Shown: positions 16,045-25,000 of the stretch, in pieces
Layout: each line of letters starts with the position of its first letter
Position numbering within the stretch: position 1 is the stretch's first letter
Assembly: GCA_031265105.1 (NCBI GenBank)
Contig: JAISDC010000066.1
Span: forward strand, 1 to 38,856
Origin: Verrucomicrobiales bacterium
GTDB lineage: Bacteria > Verrucomicrobiota > Verrucomicrobiia > Methylacidiphilales > JAAUTS01
Length of the DNA: 38,856 nucleotides
Reading direction: 5' to 3'
Notes under the pieces: generated by a model
The model's database searches: none
What the model saw: only the letters and a program-made list of their open reading frames with translations
What the model was told of the DNA's origin: nothing
Made by a program: the position numbers and the translations under genes

Positions 16045-17808
16045 ATGAAACTTGACCTGTTGCCGCCGCCGAAAATGGTTCACCGTCAGCGCGGTTTTTG
16101 CGGCTCGCGCCGCGTCACGGTCAGCGTCGGCGACAACGTCATCACGCGACGCGAGGCCGGCGCGTACCGGCTCACCATCAGCGGTGCTAACACGCAAATC
16201 TTTGCCAACGACGGGGCCGGGGTGTTCTACGCGCGACAGACGTTGCAGCAAATTGACCGGCAGTGTCCCGCCGCCCGCCCGCGCCTCACGGTCAGCGACT
16301 GGCCGGATTTTCCGGCGCGCGGTTTTTATCACGACGTGTCGCGCGGCAAGGTGCCGACGCTCAAGACGCTGCTCGCGCTCGCGGACACTTGCGCGCAATA
16401 CAAGCTCAACCACCTCGAATTGTACATCGAGCACACTTACGCGTTCAAAAAACATCCCGCCGTCTGGCGTGACGCCGACCCGCTGACGGCGGATGAAATC
16501 CGCGCGCTGGATGATTACTGCGCCGCGCGGCACATTGACTTGGTGCCGTCGTTCAGCACTTTCGGACATTGTTACACGTGGCTGGTCCGCGAGTTTCCTG
16601 AGTTGAACGAACTGGAGGTGAATGTCAGCGGCGACCCGTTCAACTTTCACGACCGGATGCAGCATTACACGCTGGATTGCCAAAACCCGCGTTCTATCAA
16701 ATTGGTGGAAGAAATCATCCGCGAGGTCCGCCCGCTGTTCCGTTCAAAATTTTTCAACATCTGCGCGGACGAAACCTTCGACCTCGGCAAAGGCCGCAAC
16801 CGCGCGCTGGCGGAGCGGGTCGGTGTGCGGCGGTTGTATCTGGACTTTCTGAAAAAAATCATGGCCATCGTCAGCGGTTGCGGCGCGACGCCGTTGTTCT
16901 GGGGCGATGTGATTGACCCGCTGCTGATGAGCGAACTGCCCGCTGACGCTGTGGTGCTGGAATGGGATTACGGTCCGCGCCCGCGTCCGCGCCGCGCGCC
17001 GCTGTTCGCCAAGTCGGGCCGGTCGTTTTACCTTTGCACCGGCGTGCGCGGGTGGAACCACTGGCTGCCGGATTATCCCGCCGCGCACCGCAACATCACG
17101 CGCTTCGCCCGTCACGGTCAGCGGCTCGGCGCGCGCGGCTTGCTCAACACGGACTGGGGTGATTTCGGGCATATCAACACGCTAGGCCCGTCCGTGCCCG
17201 GCCTTGTGCTCGGCGCGTCCGCCGCGTGGCACGCGCGGTCGGCGGCGCTGACGATGAGCCGCTTCAACGCCGCCGCCTCGCGGCTCGTGCTCGGCGACCG
17301 GAGCGGGAAATTGCTCGGCTTGTTAAGCGACACCGTCAGCGCGCGGCGCGCCGGCTGGGTGGCGTTGTGCCACTTGTTCCAGCCGCGCTCGCGGGACTTT
17401 GACGAAGGCTGGTTCGACGCTGACGGTCTGCCCGTGCAACACGGTCAGGCCGGGTTCATTCATCCCGCGCGGGAGCACGCCGCCGCGTTGAAAAAAATCC
17501 GGCGGTTGTCGCGGCGGGCGCTGACGGTGTTGAAAAAATCCCGCCCCGCCGACCCGCTGACGGTGGCGGAAATCGAGACCGGTTTGCTGGGACTGCAAGT
17601 CATGGAGGAATATTTTATTTTCCGCCTCGCCCGCGCCGGACGGACGAAAATCAAGCCGCTGACCGTGACTCGCATGGCCGCGCGATTGCTGGAACTGGAG
17701 CGCCGCCTCGCCGCCGTGTGGCGCCGGCGTAACAAGCCGTCAGAATATTTCCGCATCCGCGAGGTGTTGACGGCGGCGGCGCGGGATTGCCGCCGGAGGT
17801 CGCCGTGA
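16045..17808 (+). CDS. GH20 beta-N-acetylhexosaminidase-like protein
   Basis: 587 residues without a signal peptide, so probably cytoplasmic. An N-terminal GH20b-like domain (to ~85) leads into the TIM barrel at DWPDFPARGFYHDVSRGKVP. The catalytic pair is Asp242-Glu243 in FNICADETFDLG. In this family the Asp orients the substrate acetamido group and the Glu is acid/base. NHLELYIEHTYAF earlier in the barrel is also family-like. It would release terminal GlcNAc or GalNAc from imported oligosaccharides. The C-terminal ~200 residues form a helical extension rich in Arg. AGAGGAG lies about 14 nt before the ATG. The stop overlaps the next start as GTGA. The gene is rich in the repeated GCTGACGGT word, read as LTVS, DTVS and LTV. 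Confidence 0.9.
   Translation: MKLDLLPPPKMVHRQRGFCGSRRVTVSVGDNVITRREAGAYRLTISGANTQIFANDGAGVFYARQTLQQIDRQCPAARPRLTVSDWPDFPARGFYHDVSRGKVPTLKTLLALADTCAQYKLNHLELYIEHTYAFKKHPAVWRDADPLTADEIRALDDYCAARHIDLVPSFSTFGHCYTWLVREFPELNELEVNVSGDPFNFHDRMQHYTLDCQNPRSIKLVEEIIREVRPLFRSKFFNICADETFDLGKGRNRALAERVGVRRLYLDFLKKIMAIVSGCGATPLFWGDVIDPLLMSELPADAVVLEWDYGPRPRPRRAPLFAKSGRSFYLCTGVRGWNHWLPDYPAAHRNITRFARHGQRLGARGLLNTDWGDFGHINTLGPSVPGLVLGASAAWHARSAALTMSRFNAAASRLVLGDRSGKLLGLLSDTVSARRAGWVALCHLFQPRSRDFDEGWFDADGLPVQHGQAGFIHPAREHAAALKKIRRLSRRALTVLKKSRPADPLTVAEIETGLLGLQVMEEYFIFRLARAGRTKIKPLTVTRMAARLLELERRLAAVWRRRNKPSEYFRIREVLTAAARDCRRRSP
17795..17799 (+). promoter_or_regulatory. ribosome-binding site fixing a GTG start
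   Basis: GGAGG lies 5 nt before the GTG at 17805, inside the end of the GH20 gene. It settles the start of the PIG-L gene, whose frame is otherwise open further upstream without a good start codon. Confidence 0.75.
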
Positions 17809-18659
17809 AACTCAGTCGCCCCACCGCCAGCGTGTTCGTGCCTGACGGCAAGCCGCTCGCCGAGGCGTGCGCGCGCGTCACGCATCTTGGCGTCGGCGCG
17901 CATCAAGACGATTTGGAGTTCATGGCGCTGCACGGCATCGCGGAATGTTTTCAACGCGATGACCGCTGGTTTGCCGGCGTGGTTTGCACCGATGGCGCGG
18001 GCAGTCCGCGCGGTGGCAAATTCGCCACCGTCAGCGGCGGGGAATTGCGGGCGACGCGACGCGAGGAACAAAACCGCGCGGCCGGTCTCGGTGAGTTCGC
18101 GTTGATGGCGCAACTGGATTTTCCCAGCGTCACCATCAGCGGCGGGGTCAACGGCGAGTTGGCCGCCGATTTGCGCGAAATTTTGACGGCGACCCGCCCG
18201 CGCGTGGTGTACACGCACAATCCCGCTGACAAACACGAAACGCATCTCGCCGTGCTGGTCGCGCTGCTGGCGGCCTTGCGCGCGCTGCCCGCTGACGGTC
18301 AGCCGGAAGCGGTGTACGGTTGCGAAGTGTGGCGCGGACTGGATTGGTTGCCCGATGACGAAAAAATTGTGCACGACCTCACCGGCAGCGGGGCGTTGGC
18401 CGATGCGTTGAACGGTGTCTTTACCTCGCAAATCGCCGCCGGCAAACGCTACGACCTCGCTGTCAGCGGCCGCCGCCGCACCAACGCGACGTTTCTCGAC
18501 AGCCGCGCCATTGACCGTTGCGAGGCGGCGGCGTTCGCCATGAATTTGACGCCGCTGATGGTGAACCCGACGCTGGATGTCGCGGATTTTACCGTCAGCG
18601 CGATTGAACATTTCAAACGCGAGGTCGTTGAAAAATTAAACCGCCAACTCGGACGCTGA
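17805..18659 (+). CDS. PIG-L family deacetylase
   Basis: 284 residues from the GTG at 17805, which overlaps the GH20 stop (GTGA). The zinc-site motif of the LmbE/PIG-L family is seen as GAHQDDLEF (His33, Asp35, Asp36), where the usual Pro is replaced by Gln. The second histidine set is HNPADKHETH (His138, His144, His147). The family hydrolyses N-acetyl groups of GlcNAc-containing substrates, including in teichoic-acid, bacillithiol and mycothiol precursors and chitin oligosaccharides. Between a hexosaminidase and NagB, deacetylation of GlcNAc is the simplest role, perhaps replacing NagA; no nagA is present. The stop is 2 bp from the NagB start. Confidence 0.88.
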   Translation: MKLSRPTASVFVPDGKPLAEACARVTHLGVGAHQDDLEFMALHGIAECFQRDDRWFAGVVCTDGAGSPRGGKFATVSGGELRATRREEQNRAAGLGEFALMAQLDFPSVTISGGVNGELAADLREILTATRPRVVYTHNPADKHETHLAVLVALLAALRALPADGQPEAVYGCEVWRGLDWLPDDEKIVHDLTGSGALADALNGVFTSQIAAGKRYDLAVSGRRRTNATFLDSRAIDRCEAAAFAMNLTPLMVNPTLDVADFTVSAIEHFKREVVEKLNRQLGR

Positions 18660-18661
18660 TT

Positions 18662-19444
18662 ATGGAAATCATCATTCAATCCGACGCTGACGCCGCCAGT
18701 CTGGCCGGCGCCGCGGTGATTGACGCGCTCATCCGGCGCAAGCCCGCCGCCGTGCTGGGGCTTGCCACCGGCAGCACGCCGCTGACGCTCTACCGCGAAC
18801 TCGTCCGCCGGCACCGCGAGGAGGGCCTGGATTTCAGCCGCGTGACCACGTTCAATCTGGACGAGTATCTCGGCCTCGCGCCGGCGCACCCGGCTTCCTA
18901 TCATTTTTATATGCGCGAAAATTTTTTCCACCAAGTCAACCTCAGCGCCGCGCGCGCCCATCTGCCCGACGGCCTTGCCGCCGACGTGCCCGCCGCGTGC
19001 CGCCGGTACGAGGAACAAATCGCCGAAGCCGGGGGCATTGATTTGCAAGTGTTAGGCATTGGCGCTGACGGTCACATCGGTTTCAACGAGCCGAGTTCTT
19101 CGCTGGCCTCGCGCACCCGCGTCAAGACGCTGACGATGGAGACGCTGCGCGACAACGCGCGCCATTTCACCGACCCCGGCGAGCAGCCGCGCCACGTCAT
19201 CACCATGGGCGTCGGCACCATCATGGACGCGCGCGCGGTGCTGCTGTTCGCGTTTGGCGCGGCGAAGGCCCGCGCCGTTGCCGCCGCTGTTGAAGGCCCC
19301 GTCACCGCGTCAGTGCCAGCGTCCGCGCTGCAACTACATCCGCGCGCGGTGTTGTTCCTCGACGAAGCCGCCGCCGGTGACTTGCGGCGGCGCGAATATT
19401 ACCGCTGGGTGTATGAGCACAAACCGGACTGGCAGCGTTTTTAA
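18662..19444 (+). CDS. nagB: glucosamine-6-phosphate deaminase
   Basis: 260 residues, the usual length of NagB. It contains the phosphate-binding loop GLATGSTPLTLYREL, the catalytic Asp67 in FNLDEYLGL, and the ring-opening/proton-relay set Asp136, His138 and Glu143 in GIGADGHIGFNEP, equivalent to Asp141, His143 and Glu148 of the E. coli enzyme. It converts glucosamine-6-phosphate to fructose-6-phosphate and ammonia, linking amino sugars to glycolysis. The codons of Ala-Asp-Gly in the active-site motif are exactly GCTGACGGT, the word repeated throughout the window. It is the last gene of the operon and converges on the AraC regulator 29 bp away. A GlcN kinase is not visible here. Confidence 0.93.
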   Translation: MEIIIQSDADAASLAGAAVIDALIRRKPAAVLGLATGSTPLTLYRELVRRHREEGLDFSRVTTFNLDEYLGLAPAHPASYHFYMRENFFHQVNLSAARAHLPDGLAADVPAACRRYEEQIAEAGGIDLQVLGIGADGHIGFNEPSSSLASRTRVKTLTMETLRDNARHFTDPGEQPRHVITMGVGTIMDARAVLLFAFGAAKARAVAAAVEGPVTASVPASALQLHPRAVLFLDEAAAGDLRRREYYRWVYEHKPDWQRF

Positions 19445-19473
19445 GAAACTTGGCGGCTTGACGCGAGATATTA

Positions 19474-20370
19474 TCACTGGCAGCGGCTCGCGGTTGCGCG
19501 CGCGCCGACCATTTGCCGGTAACGGCTCGGCGACATTTGATAACGCCGGTGAAACGCGCGGCTGAAGGAAAACACCGAGTCGTAGCCGCAGCGGGTGGCG
19601 ACTTCGCCCACTTGCCATGCCGTGTCGTGGAGCAATTCGCAGCCGTATTGCAGTTTCAACTCGCGCACATATTTGCCGACTGATTTTCCGGTCGCGCGGT
19701 GAAATTCGGCGCGCAACAGGCTGACCGAGACGCGCAGCCGCTTGGCGAGATGCGCCAGCCGCAGCGTTTTTTCGCGGTCGGCAAAAAACAGCCAGTTGAT
19801 TTCCGCGACCAACTCCGGTTTTTTGGCGTGACCGACAGCGAGGTTGGGCGGCACGGCGCGGTTGATTTTTTGCGCCAGCGCGTGCAACCACAGCGACAGC
19901 CGCAATCCGAGAGTCTCCGCTGACGCTGACCACGCGCGGATAAAATCGCGCGGCAAATCCCGCTCGCTGACGGTGAGACTGACCTGCCCGCGGTCGCGCA
20001 ATCGCTCCAGCCGCGCGTCCCGCCCGTGCTCGAAGGTGACGAACAGCCACAGGATTTTTTCCGCCGTCGGAAGCTCGTGCCAGTGCGTTTGGAACGGCAG
20101 CACCAGCAAACTCTGCCCTTCGCGCACCGGCCAGACGCGCGTGTCCACCCCGACCCGTCCCGCGCCGCGCAGGGCGGTGATGAGCACGTGGCGGTGGTGT
20201 TGGTGCGGAAAATCAGCGCCGGCGCGCAACTCCGCCACACTGCGACGGCGGAACACGAGGATGTTCGCGGGACGTAACGGCTCGGCAGGCGTCCGGCCCA
20301 GCCAATAATTATCCGGCTCCGCCAGAGCGCGGACGCGCCGGTTGAGTTCGGAGGTGACCGTCAGCGGCAT
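19474..20370 (-). CDS. AraC-family transcriptional regulator
   Basis: 298 residues. The N-terminal half has a cupin-type sensor with HQHHRHVLITALRG and PFQTHWHELPT, typical of AraC regulators that bind sugars. The C-terminal ~100 residues hold two helix-turn-helix units: RLAHLAKRLRVSVSLLRAEF (preceded by the strongly basic linker) and VGEVATRCGYDSVFSFSRAF, followed by YQMSPSRYRQ, the classic end of the family signature. It is convergent with NagB and lies at the 3' end of the amino-sugar operon. It is therefore the likely regulator of that operon, acting on the 21-bp-spaced direct repeats at 14761-14794. ATG 20370 is the first in-frame start. Confidence 0.9.
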   Translation of the reverse strand: MPLTVTSELNRRVRALAEPDNYWLGRTPAEPLRPANILVFRRRSVAELRAGADFPHQHHRHVLITALRGAGRVGVDTRVWPVREGQSLLVLPFQTHWHELPTAEKILWLFVTFEHGRDARLERLRDRGQVSLTVSERDLPRDFIRAWSASAETLGLRLSLWLHALAQKINRAVPPNLAVGHAKKPELVAEINWLFFADREKTLRLAHLAKRLRVSVSLLRAEFHRATGKSVGKYVRELKLQYGCELLHDTAWQVGEVATRCGYDSVFSFSRAFHRRYQMSPSRYRQMVGARATASRCQ

Positions 20371-20437
20371 GGGCCAATCCTATGCGTGCGCCACGGCCGC
20401 TGACAATGCAAATTAGCCTTGCCAGCCGGCGGCGGGG

Positions 20438-20464
20438 CGTTAATCTCAGGCCCCGTGATTAACG
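20438..20464. promoter_or_regulatory. 8-bp inverted repeat upstream of the araC-like gene
   Basis: CGTTAATC (20438-20445) and GATTAACG (20457-20464) are perfect inverted arms separated by 11 bp. It lies about 70 bp upstream of the regulator's start and could be an operator or a hairpin. There is no matching sequence in front of the operon. Confidence 0.3.
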
Positions 20465-20491
20465 ATTACTTGCCGATTATTTTTCAACTGT

Positions 20492-20586
20492 AGAAATGGG
20501 TCGGTCTGCATTTTTTGACAAATTCTTTTCATTCGCTTCTTTCAATTCTGCCCATCTGTCAAGAAATGAAGACTGACCCCTTTTAC
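20492..20586 (+). repeat. palindromic repeat copy G
   Basis: Full-length copy: left arm AAATGGGTCGGTCTGCATTT, core TTCTTTTCATTCGCTTCTTTC, right arm TGTCAAGAAATGAAGACTGA followed by CCCCTTTTA. It bounds the small membrane-protein gene together with copy H. Confidence 0.85.
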
Positions 20587-20592
20587 AACTAA

Positions 20593-20874
20593 TCAAAAAA
20601 ACTTAGTCAATTCCATAAAAGCAAGAAGGAACAAAAGTATCGGGTAACCTACCACAAAGGAAAAAAATCCGAAACCGAAAGAAATTAAATATTTAAAATT
20701 AATTTTTATAATCTTTTTATAGAAAAAAACAAACAAACAACAGGAAACAAAACAACCCAGCATATGACACATAAACATAGATCCGTCCGTACCTATACTG
20801 AACAAAGTCCTATTTATTTCTGTGGTTAATCCCAAGCCAAGAAATAGTCCTAATATATAAACTATTATTGCCAT
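20593..20874 (-). CDS. small AT-rich membrane protein, unknown
   Basis: 93 residues with three apparent membrane segments: IVYILGLFLGLGL near the N-terminus, MLGCFVSCCLFVFFY, and LISFGFGFFSFVVGYPIL near the C-terminus, with a KKIIKINFKY basic stretch between the second and third. I do not recognise a family. It is very AT-rich, has no copy of the GCTGACGGT word and lies exactly between two copies of the ~92-bp repeat (G and H), which suggests a transferred cassette. There is no clear ribosome-binding site, so it may not be expressed. Confidence 0.5.
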   Translation of the reverse strand: MAIIVYILGLFLGLGLTTEINRTLFSIGTDGSMFMCHMLGCFVSCCLFVFFYKKIIKINFKYLISFGFGFFSFVVGYPILLFLLAFMELTKFF

Positions 20875-20891
20875 AATTAAATGCAGAAAGG

Positions 20892-20983
20892 AGAAAGGGG
20901 TCAGTCTTCATTTTTTGACAAATTCTTTTTGTTCGTTTCTTTCAATCCTGCTCATCTGTCAAGAAATGAAGATTGACCTTTTA
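20892..20983 (+). repeat. palindromic repeat copy H
   Basis: Full-length copy: left arm AAAGGGGTCAGTCTTCATTT, core TTCTTTTTGTTCGTTTCTTTC, right arm TGTCAAGAAATGAAGATTGA followed by CCTTTTA. Same orientation as copies A and C to G. Confidence 0.85.
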
Positions 20984-21168
20984 TACTATAATATTGGCAG
21001 TTATAAGTCTTACTCGTCCAGATGTCAAATGATATTGGGTCTTGCCTGGCTCAGCGTGGTATTTAAGGAATGTCGTCTGGCGGAAGCAACGACCTTACCG
21101 AAGTACCAATAGGTAAACTTGACGTTATTGGAAACCCAGTTGGGTGATGAGATGAAGCGGTGAGGAGA

Positions 21169-21197
21169 TTGACAACCCGGCATGACGCAACCATAAT
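21169..21197 (+). promoter_or_regulatory. sigma-70-type promoter of the Phd/PIN module
   Basis: TTGACA (21169-21174), a 17-bp spacer and CATAAT (21192-21197), five of six matches to TATAAT. The expected start of transcription is within a base or two of the ATG at 21205, so the antitoxin mRNA may be leaderless. That fits the absence of a ribosome-binding site. The preceding 21.0-21.17 kb holds no gene I can support. Confidence 0.6.
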
Positions 21198-21204
21198 GTC
21201 ACAC

Positions 21205-21477
21205 ATGACCACAGTGACTATCAGCGACGTGCGGCTGCACCTTGGACAACTCCTCACCAAATTGGCGGATGAGGAGGAGATTGTTATCACCTCGCACAAT
21301 ACGCCGGTGGCGCGGTTGATGCCGCTGTCACTCTCCGCCACCATCGCCACCGTTGACCGATCTAAGTTCAAAGCCAAGTTGTCGGCATTTATCGCCCGTC
21401 AGCGCGCCGAATTGGGCAAACAAAAATTATTGCCGGGCAATTCCGTCGCCCTTGACCGGGAGTCGTATCCATGGTGA
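21205..21477 (+). CDS. Phd/YefM-type antitoxin
   Basis: 90 residues: MTTVTISDVRLHLGQLLTKL, then EEIVITSHNTPVARLMPL, the beta-strand and helix pattern of Phd/YefM antitoxins, followed by a C-terminal tail that would wrap the toxin. Such proteins bind the toxin and repress their own promoter. The ATG at 21205 is preferred: the upstream ATG at 21196 lies inside the -10 element. It overlaps the PIN toxin gene by 7 bp. Confidence 0.85.
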   Translation: MTTVTISDVRLHLGQLLTKLADEEEIVITSHNTPVARLMPLSLSATIATVDRSKFKAKLSAFIARQRAELGKQKLLPGNSVALDRESYPW

Positions 21478-21905
21478 GTTACGCTGACACTGGATTTATT
21501 ATCTCGCTGTATTTGGAAGAATCAACCAGAGCCGTTGCGCTTGAGGCGATTGGCAAATTGCAACAAATATTACCGATAACACCGTTGCACGAATTAGAAT
21601 TTCGTAATGCGTTAAACCTGAGACTATGGCGCAAGGAAATCACCGTGGCGGAACGCGACACCGTGGCGCGAAAATTTGAGATCGACATCGCCGACGAACT
21701 TTATGAGCGTGTCGAAGTTCCCGCGCCAGAGTTGTGGCACACGGCCATGCGATTATCCAACCGCCACACACCATCAGCGGGCACGCGCGCGCTGGACTTG
21801 TTGCACGTCGCGGCGGCCTTGACTTTGCAAGCCGGGGAATTGCTTACGTTCGATGAACGTCAGCGGCGCATGGCATTGGCGGCGGGGTTGGCGGTGCGGC
21901 CGTAA
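21471..21905 (+). CDS. PIN-domain toxin (VapC-like)
   Basis: 144 residues. The acidic metal-binding residues of the PIN fold are in place: Asp6 (VSYADTGFII), Glu in ELEFRNAL, the Asp in TRALDLLHVAAAL, and Asp in LLTFDERQRRMA, the classic C-terminal PIN signature. VapC-like proteins are ribonuclease toxins that cleave specific RNAs. The start ATG lies inside the antitoxin's last codons (ATGGTGA overlap), so the two are translationally coupled. The gene is closer in composition to the native blocks than the low-GC genes just upstream. Confidence 0.88.
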   Translation: MVSYADTGFIISLYLEESTRAVALEAIGKLQQILPITPLHELEFRNALNLRLWRKEITVAERDTVARKFEIDIADELYERVEVPAPELWHTAMRLSNRHTPSAGTRALDLLHVAAALTLQAGELLTFDERQRRMALAAGLAVRP

Positions 21906-21931
21906 AAGGGGGCGCACTCGCACCTTAAATC

Positions 21932-22033
21932 TTAAAGCTGGCTCATCGCCACCGTCAGCGCCCCGCTCGCCGTCCCGTTGACGGCGAGCGCCGGTGCCAC
22001 GAGCAATGCCGGAGTCCGGCTGTTGTCCGCCAG
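21932..22033 (-). pseudogene. 33-codon open stretch in frame after a giant-glycosidase stop
   Basis: Directly after the TAA of the 22034-25882 gene the same frame stays open for 33 codons to the next TAA at 21932. It reads LADNSRTPALLVAPALAVNG and then TASGALTVAMSQL. The composition is protein-like (Ala, Val, Thr) and includes a GCTGACGGT word. It may be the end of an older, longer form of the gene, or of a lost neighbour. Confidence 0.3.
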
Positions 22034-25000
22034 TTATTTTTTTCCGCGCGGGATGAACCACAGCTTCACATCCTGCAAGTCCATCGGGCCGGGGCGGATG
22101 CCGTCGTTCCAGTTGCCGGCACCGAGCCATACGTCATTGTCAGCGCCGAACTTAATGTCGGGCGTGACGTTGATGAGCAGCGCCGCGCGGCGGTTGCGCG
22201 CGCCGTAGTTGTTGCTATTGTAGCGCGAGCGCCCGTTGACCGCGCCAATCGTCGCGCCGCGCGCCTCCAGCCACACCTCGCAGTCACGGTATTTCTCAGG
22301 CACGGTGATTTTCTTGCGCGCGAGCATCCACTCACCCTTGGCCGGGAAACTCACCGTCTGCGGCTTGGTTTCGTCGGGATACACCGTCCAGTTGTCGTTC
22401 ACCGTCAGCGCCTCGCCGTGCTTGCCGGGCACCCGCGCGAACATAAATTCATTGATGCGCCCGCCGTTGCCGTCGTCCTCGGCGCGCACCAGCAGCGTGA
22501 CAATATTTTTGCCCGGCTTAAGCGTGGCGAATAATTTTTCGTGATCCGTGTTCGCGCCGCTGACAATGACGCTGCCGTTGACCCACAGCTCCATAACATT
22601 GCGGCGACCCCAAGTCCAGATCAGTTCAACGCCGCGCAGGTCGTCGAACCAGCCGTCGCTGATGGTAATCTCCTTGCGATGCACCGCCCACAAATTTTTG
22701 CCGGTCGGCAGGCCGAGCGACGCCCAGTCCGCGTTCAAGCCGCTGGTCCAGCCGCTGGCGGTGGGATAATCCGGCGCCAGCGCCGCGCGCGCCTCGGCCT
22801 CGGTGCCGAATTGCTTGATCAGCCATTGGCCGAACATTTGCGCCGGCCAGTAATCCTCGTATTGCAACTGAATGCCCGGCGGCACCGCGCGCCACATCTG
22901 GCTCTGGCGGAACAGCCAGTGGTCGAGCGCCTCCACCGCCGTGCTGTCGGTGCGTTCCACCGCGAAATAACGCAGGTCGTAGGACAACAAATCCTGGACG
23001 CTGACGGTGACCTTGCGGCCCTCGATTTTCACCGGCAGCGTCGCGCCGGTCACCGGGTCGAACACGCGGCGCGGCGCGAAGTCCAGTTCCCACACAGCGC
23101 TGCCGCTTTTCAGCGGCTCGGTGCCGTGCGCGTTGCCCAGCACCAGCAGCTCAGTGCTGCCGTTGTTGCTGACAAAACGCTCGCTCCACAGATTATCCTG
23201 CTCGCTGACGACGACCGGCTGCACGCCGAGTTCGCCGAGCAGGTGCTGGTAAAATTGCGCCTGCGCGTGACTGCCAACATAATAACCGTCAACATCCGAA
23301 CTGTCGCGGTAGAACGCGCTGCCGAGCACGATGACGCGGCCCTTGCCCAGCGCCCGGCTGACGATGGCCGGCGCGCCGTCTTCGTAACGCGCGATGACGC
23401 TGACACTGACCCCGTCCTTCGCCGCCAGTGCAATGCTGTCGTGGTAATACGTGTGCTGCTGCCAGTCGGTCACGTTGCCAGTGTCAGCAAAGGTTTTGCC
23501 GGCGTAGGCTTTCAGGATTTCGGGATTTGCCTCAAACGTCACCTTGCCACCCATTGGCCGGACGGTCGCGACGCAGCCGGTGAGCTTCTCAATCGGCCAC
23601 GAGTTCGCCTCCTCGTACGTGTTGCGCCCGCTGCGCTGGTTCAGCACCAGCGTGCCGCCGTCGGCGACCCATTGTTCCAAGTTGTCAACGTCAGCGGGGT
23701 TGAGTGTGTGGAAATTGTCGTCAATGATGACCCGGTAATTTTGCAACAGGCCGTCGGCCAGTTCGCGCTCGGACGTGTACACATAACTGTAATGCGCCTG
23801 GTACATGTCGCCGCGGCCGAGGTCGTTCATGTAGCCACTGTCAGCGGGCATGGTCGGCCACGGGATGAACACGCGCTCGGCGCGCCACGACCGCGCGATG
23901 GCCACGTCCGGCTTCTTGAGGTCGAAGCGGCCCATCAGTTGCAGATAACCGGCGTTGCGCTCGAACCACGCCTTCATTTCGGGATCGGCGGTAACGCTGT
24001 GCAGGTGGATGAAATAATCCAGCGCGTTGCCGCCCTCCATTTGCAGCGTGAAATAAATGCGCCGCAGCCCGCGCATGTCCCCCGCCGGCCCGGACGGCTC
24101 GGCGGAACTCTGGATGCCGCGCAGATAGCCGTAACGCTTGAACCACGGGCGGAAATACGCGCCCTCGCCGGTGCAGTGCGGGTAGCCGCCGAGTTGCTCC
24201 AGCCACGGCATCATCACGTCAATCATCGAGTAGAACGCCATCATCTTCACCGGCCGGTCAGCGTCGGCGCCGCGGATGATTTCGATGGCGCGCGCGTTGC
24301 TGCGCGCCGTGTTGTCGGCGACCCATTCGCGCAAGTCGTAGAGCCGCGCGTTCAGTTGCTTGTCAGGGGTCGGAAATTCCTCGGCGCGCTTCGTCGTCAA
24401 AAAGCGCGGCCCCTTGATGTGGCCGTTCGGCGCGAACACCGTCAGCGTGTTGTCGCCGACGGTCAGGATTTTCGTCACGTCAAACTGTCCCCATTCCTCG
24501 CCGTAACCCAGCGTCAGGTCGCCGAGCTTTTGGCCGTTGAACCACACGCTGGTCGGGTTGGCATACAGCGCGTAGTTAAACGGGCACACGGTCAGATAGA
24601 CCGGCTGACCGTCAGCGGCCTTCCGCAGCAAATTCGCGTCCGCCTTGAACGTGAACCGCAGCCACGCGCCGTCGGTCGTCTCGCGCCAAAAGCGGAACGC
24701 GAACGCCTCCGTCCCCGGCATGGCGAACGGGAACCAGTTCGCGTCGCTGACCGTCGGGTCGAACAATTTCGCCTGCTCACCGTCAGCGCGTTTCATGACG
24801 CGCAGTTTCCATTCGCCCGACAAATCCTGGCTCGCGCCGTCCTGCCAGCCGTAGAAGTCGCGCTCGCGCGGGAATTGCACGTCGTCCCACGACTTGAACC
24901 GCCGCGCGTCGCCGTACCACCGCTCGCCCAGCGCGCTGACGGTGAACTGCCGCGTGTCACGCAAATACGCGATAAACGACCGCCGCGAGCTTTCGTCGCG

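Noticed and set aside
9103-20983. CRISPR array or integron attC array made of the 92-bp repeats
   Set aside because: Spacing is irregular and far too long for CRISPR. I cannot find the RYYYAAC/GTTRRRY core sites of attC or an integrase in the window. The cassette idea is kept only as an alternative.
20915-21112. 65-codon plus-strand ORF starting in repeat H
   Set aside because: Starts inside the repeat, has no ribosome-binding site and no recognisable protein features.
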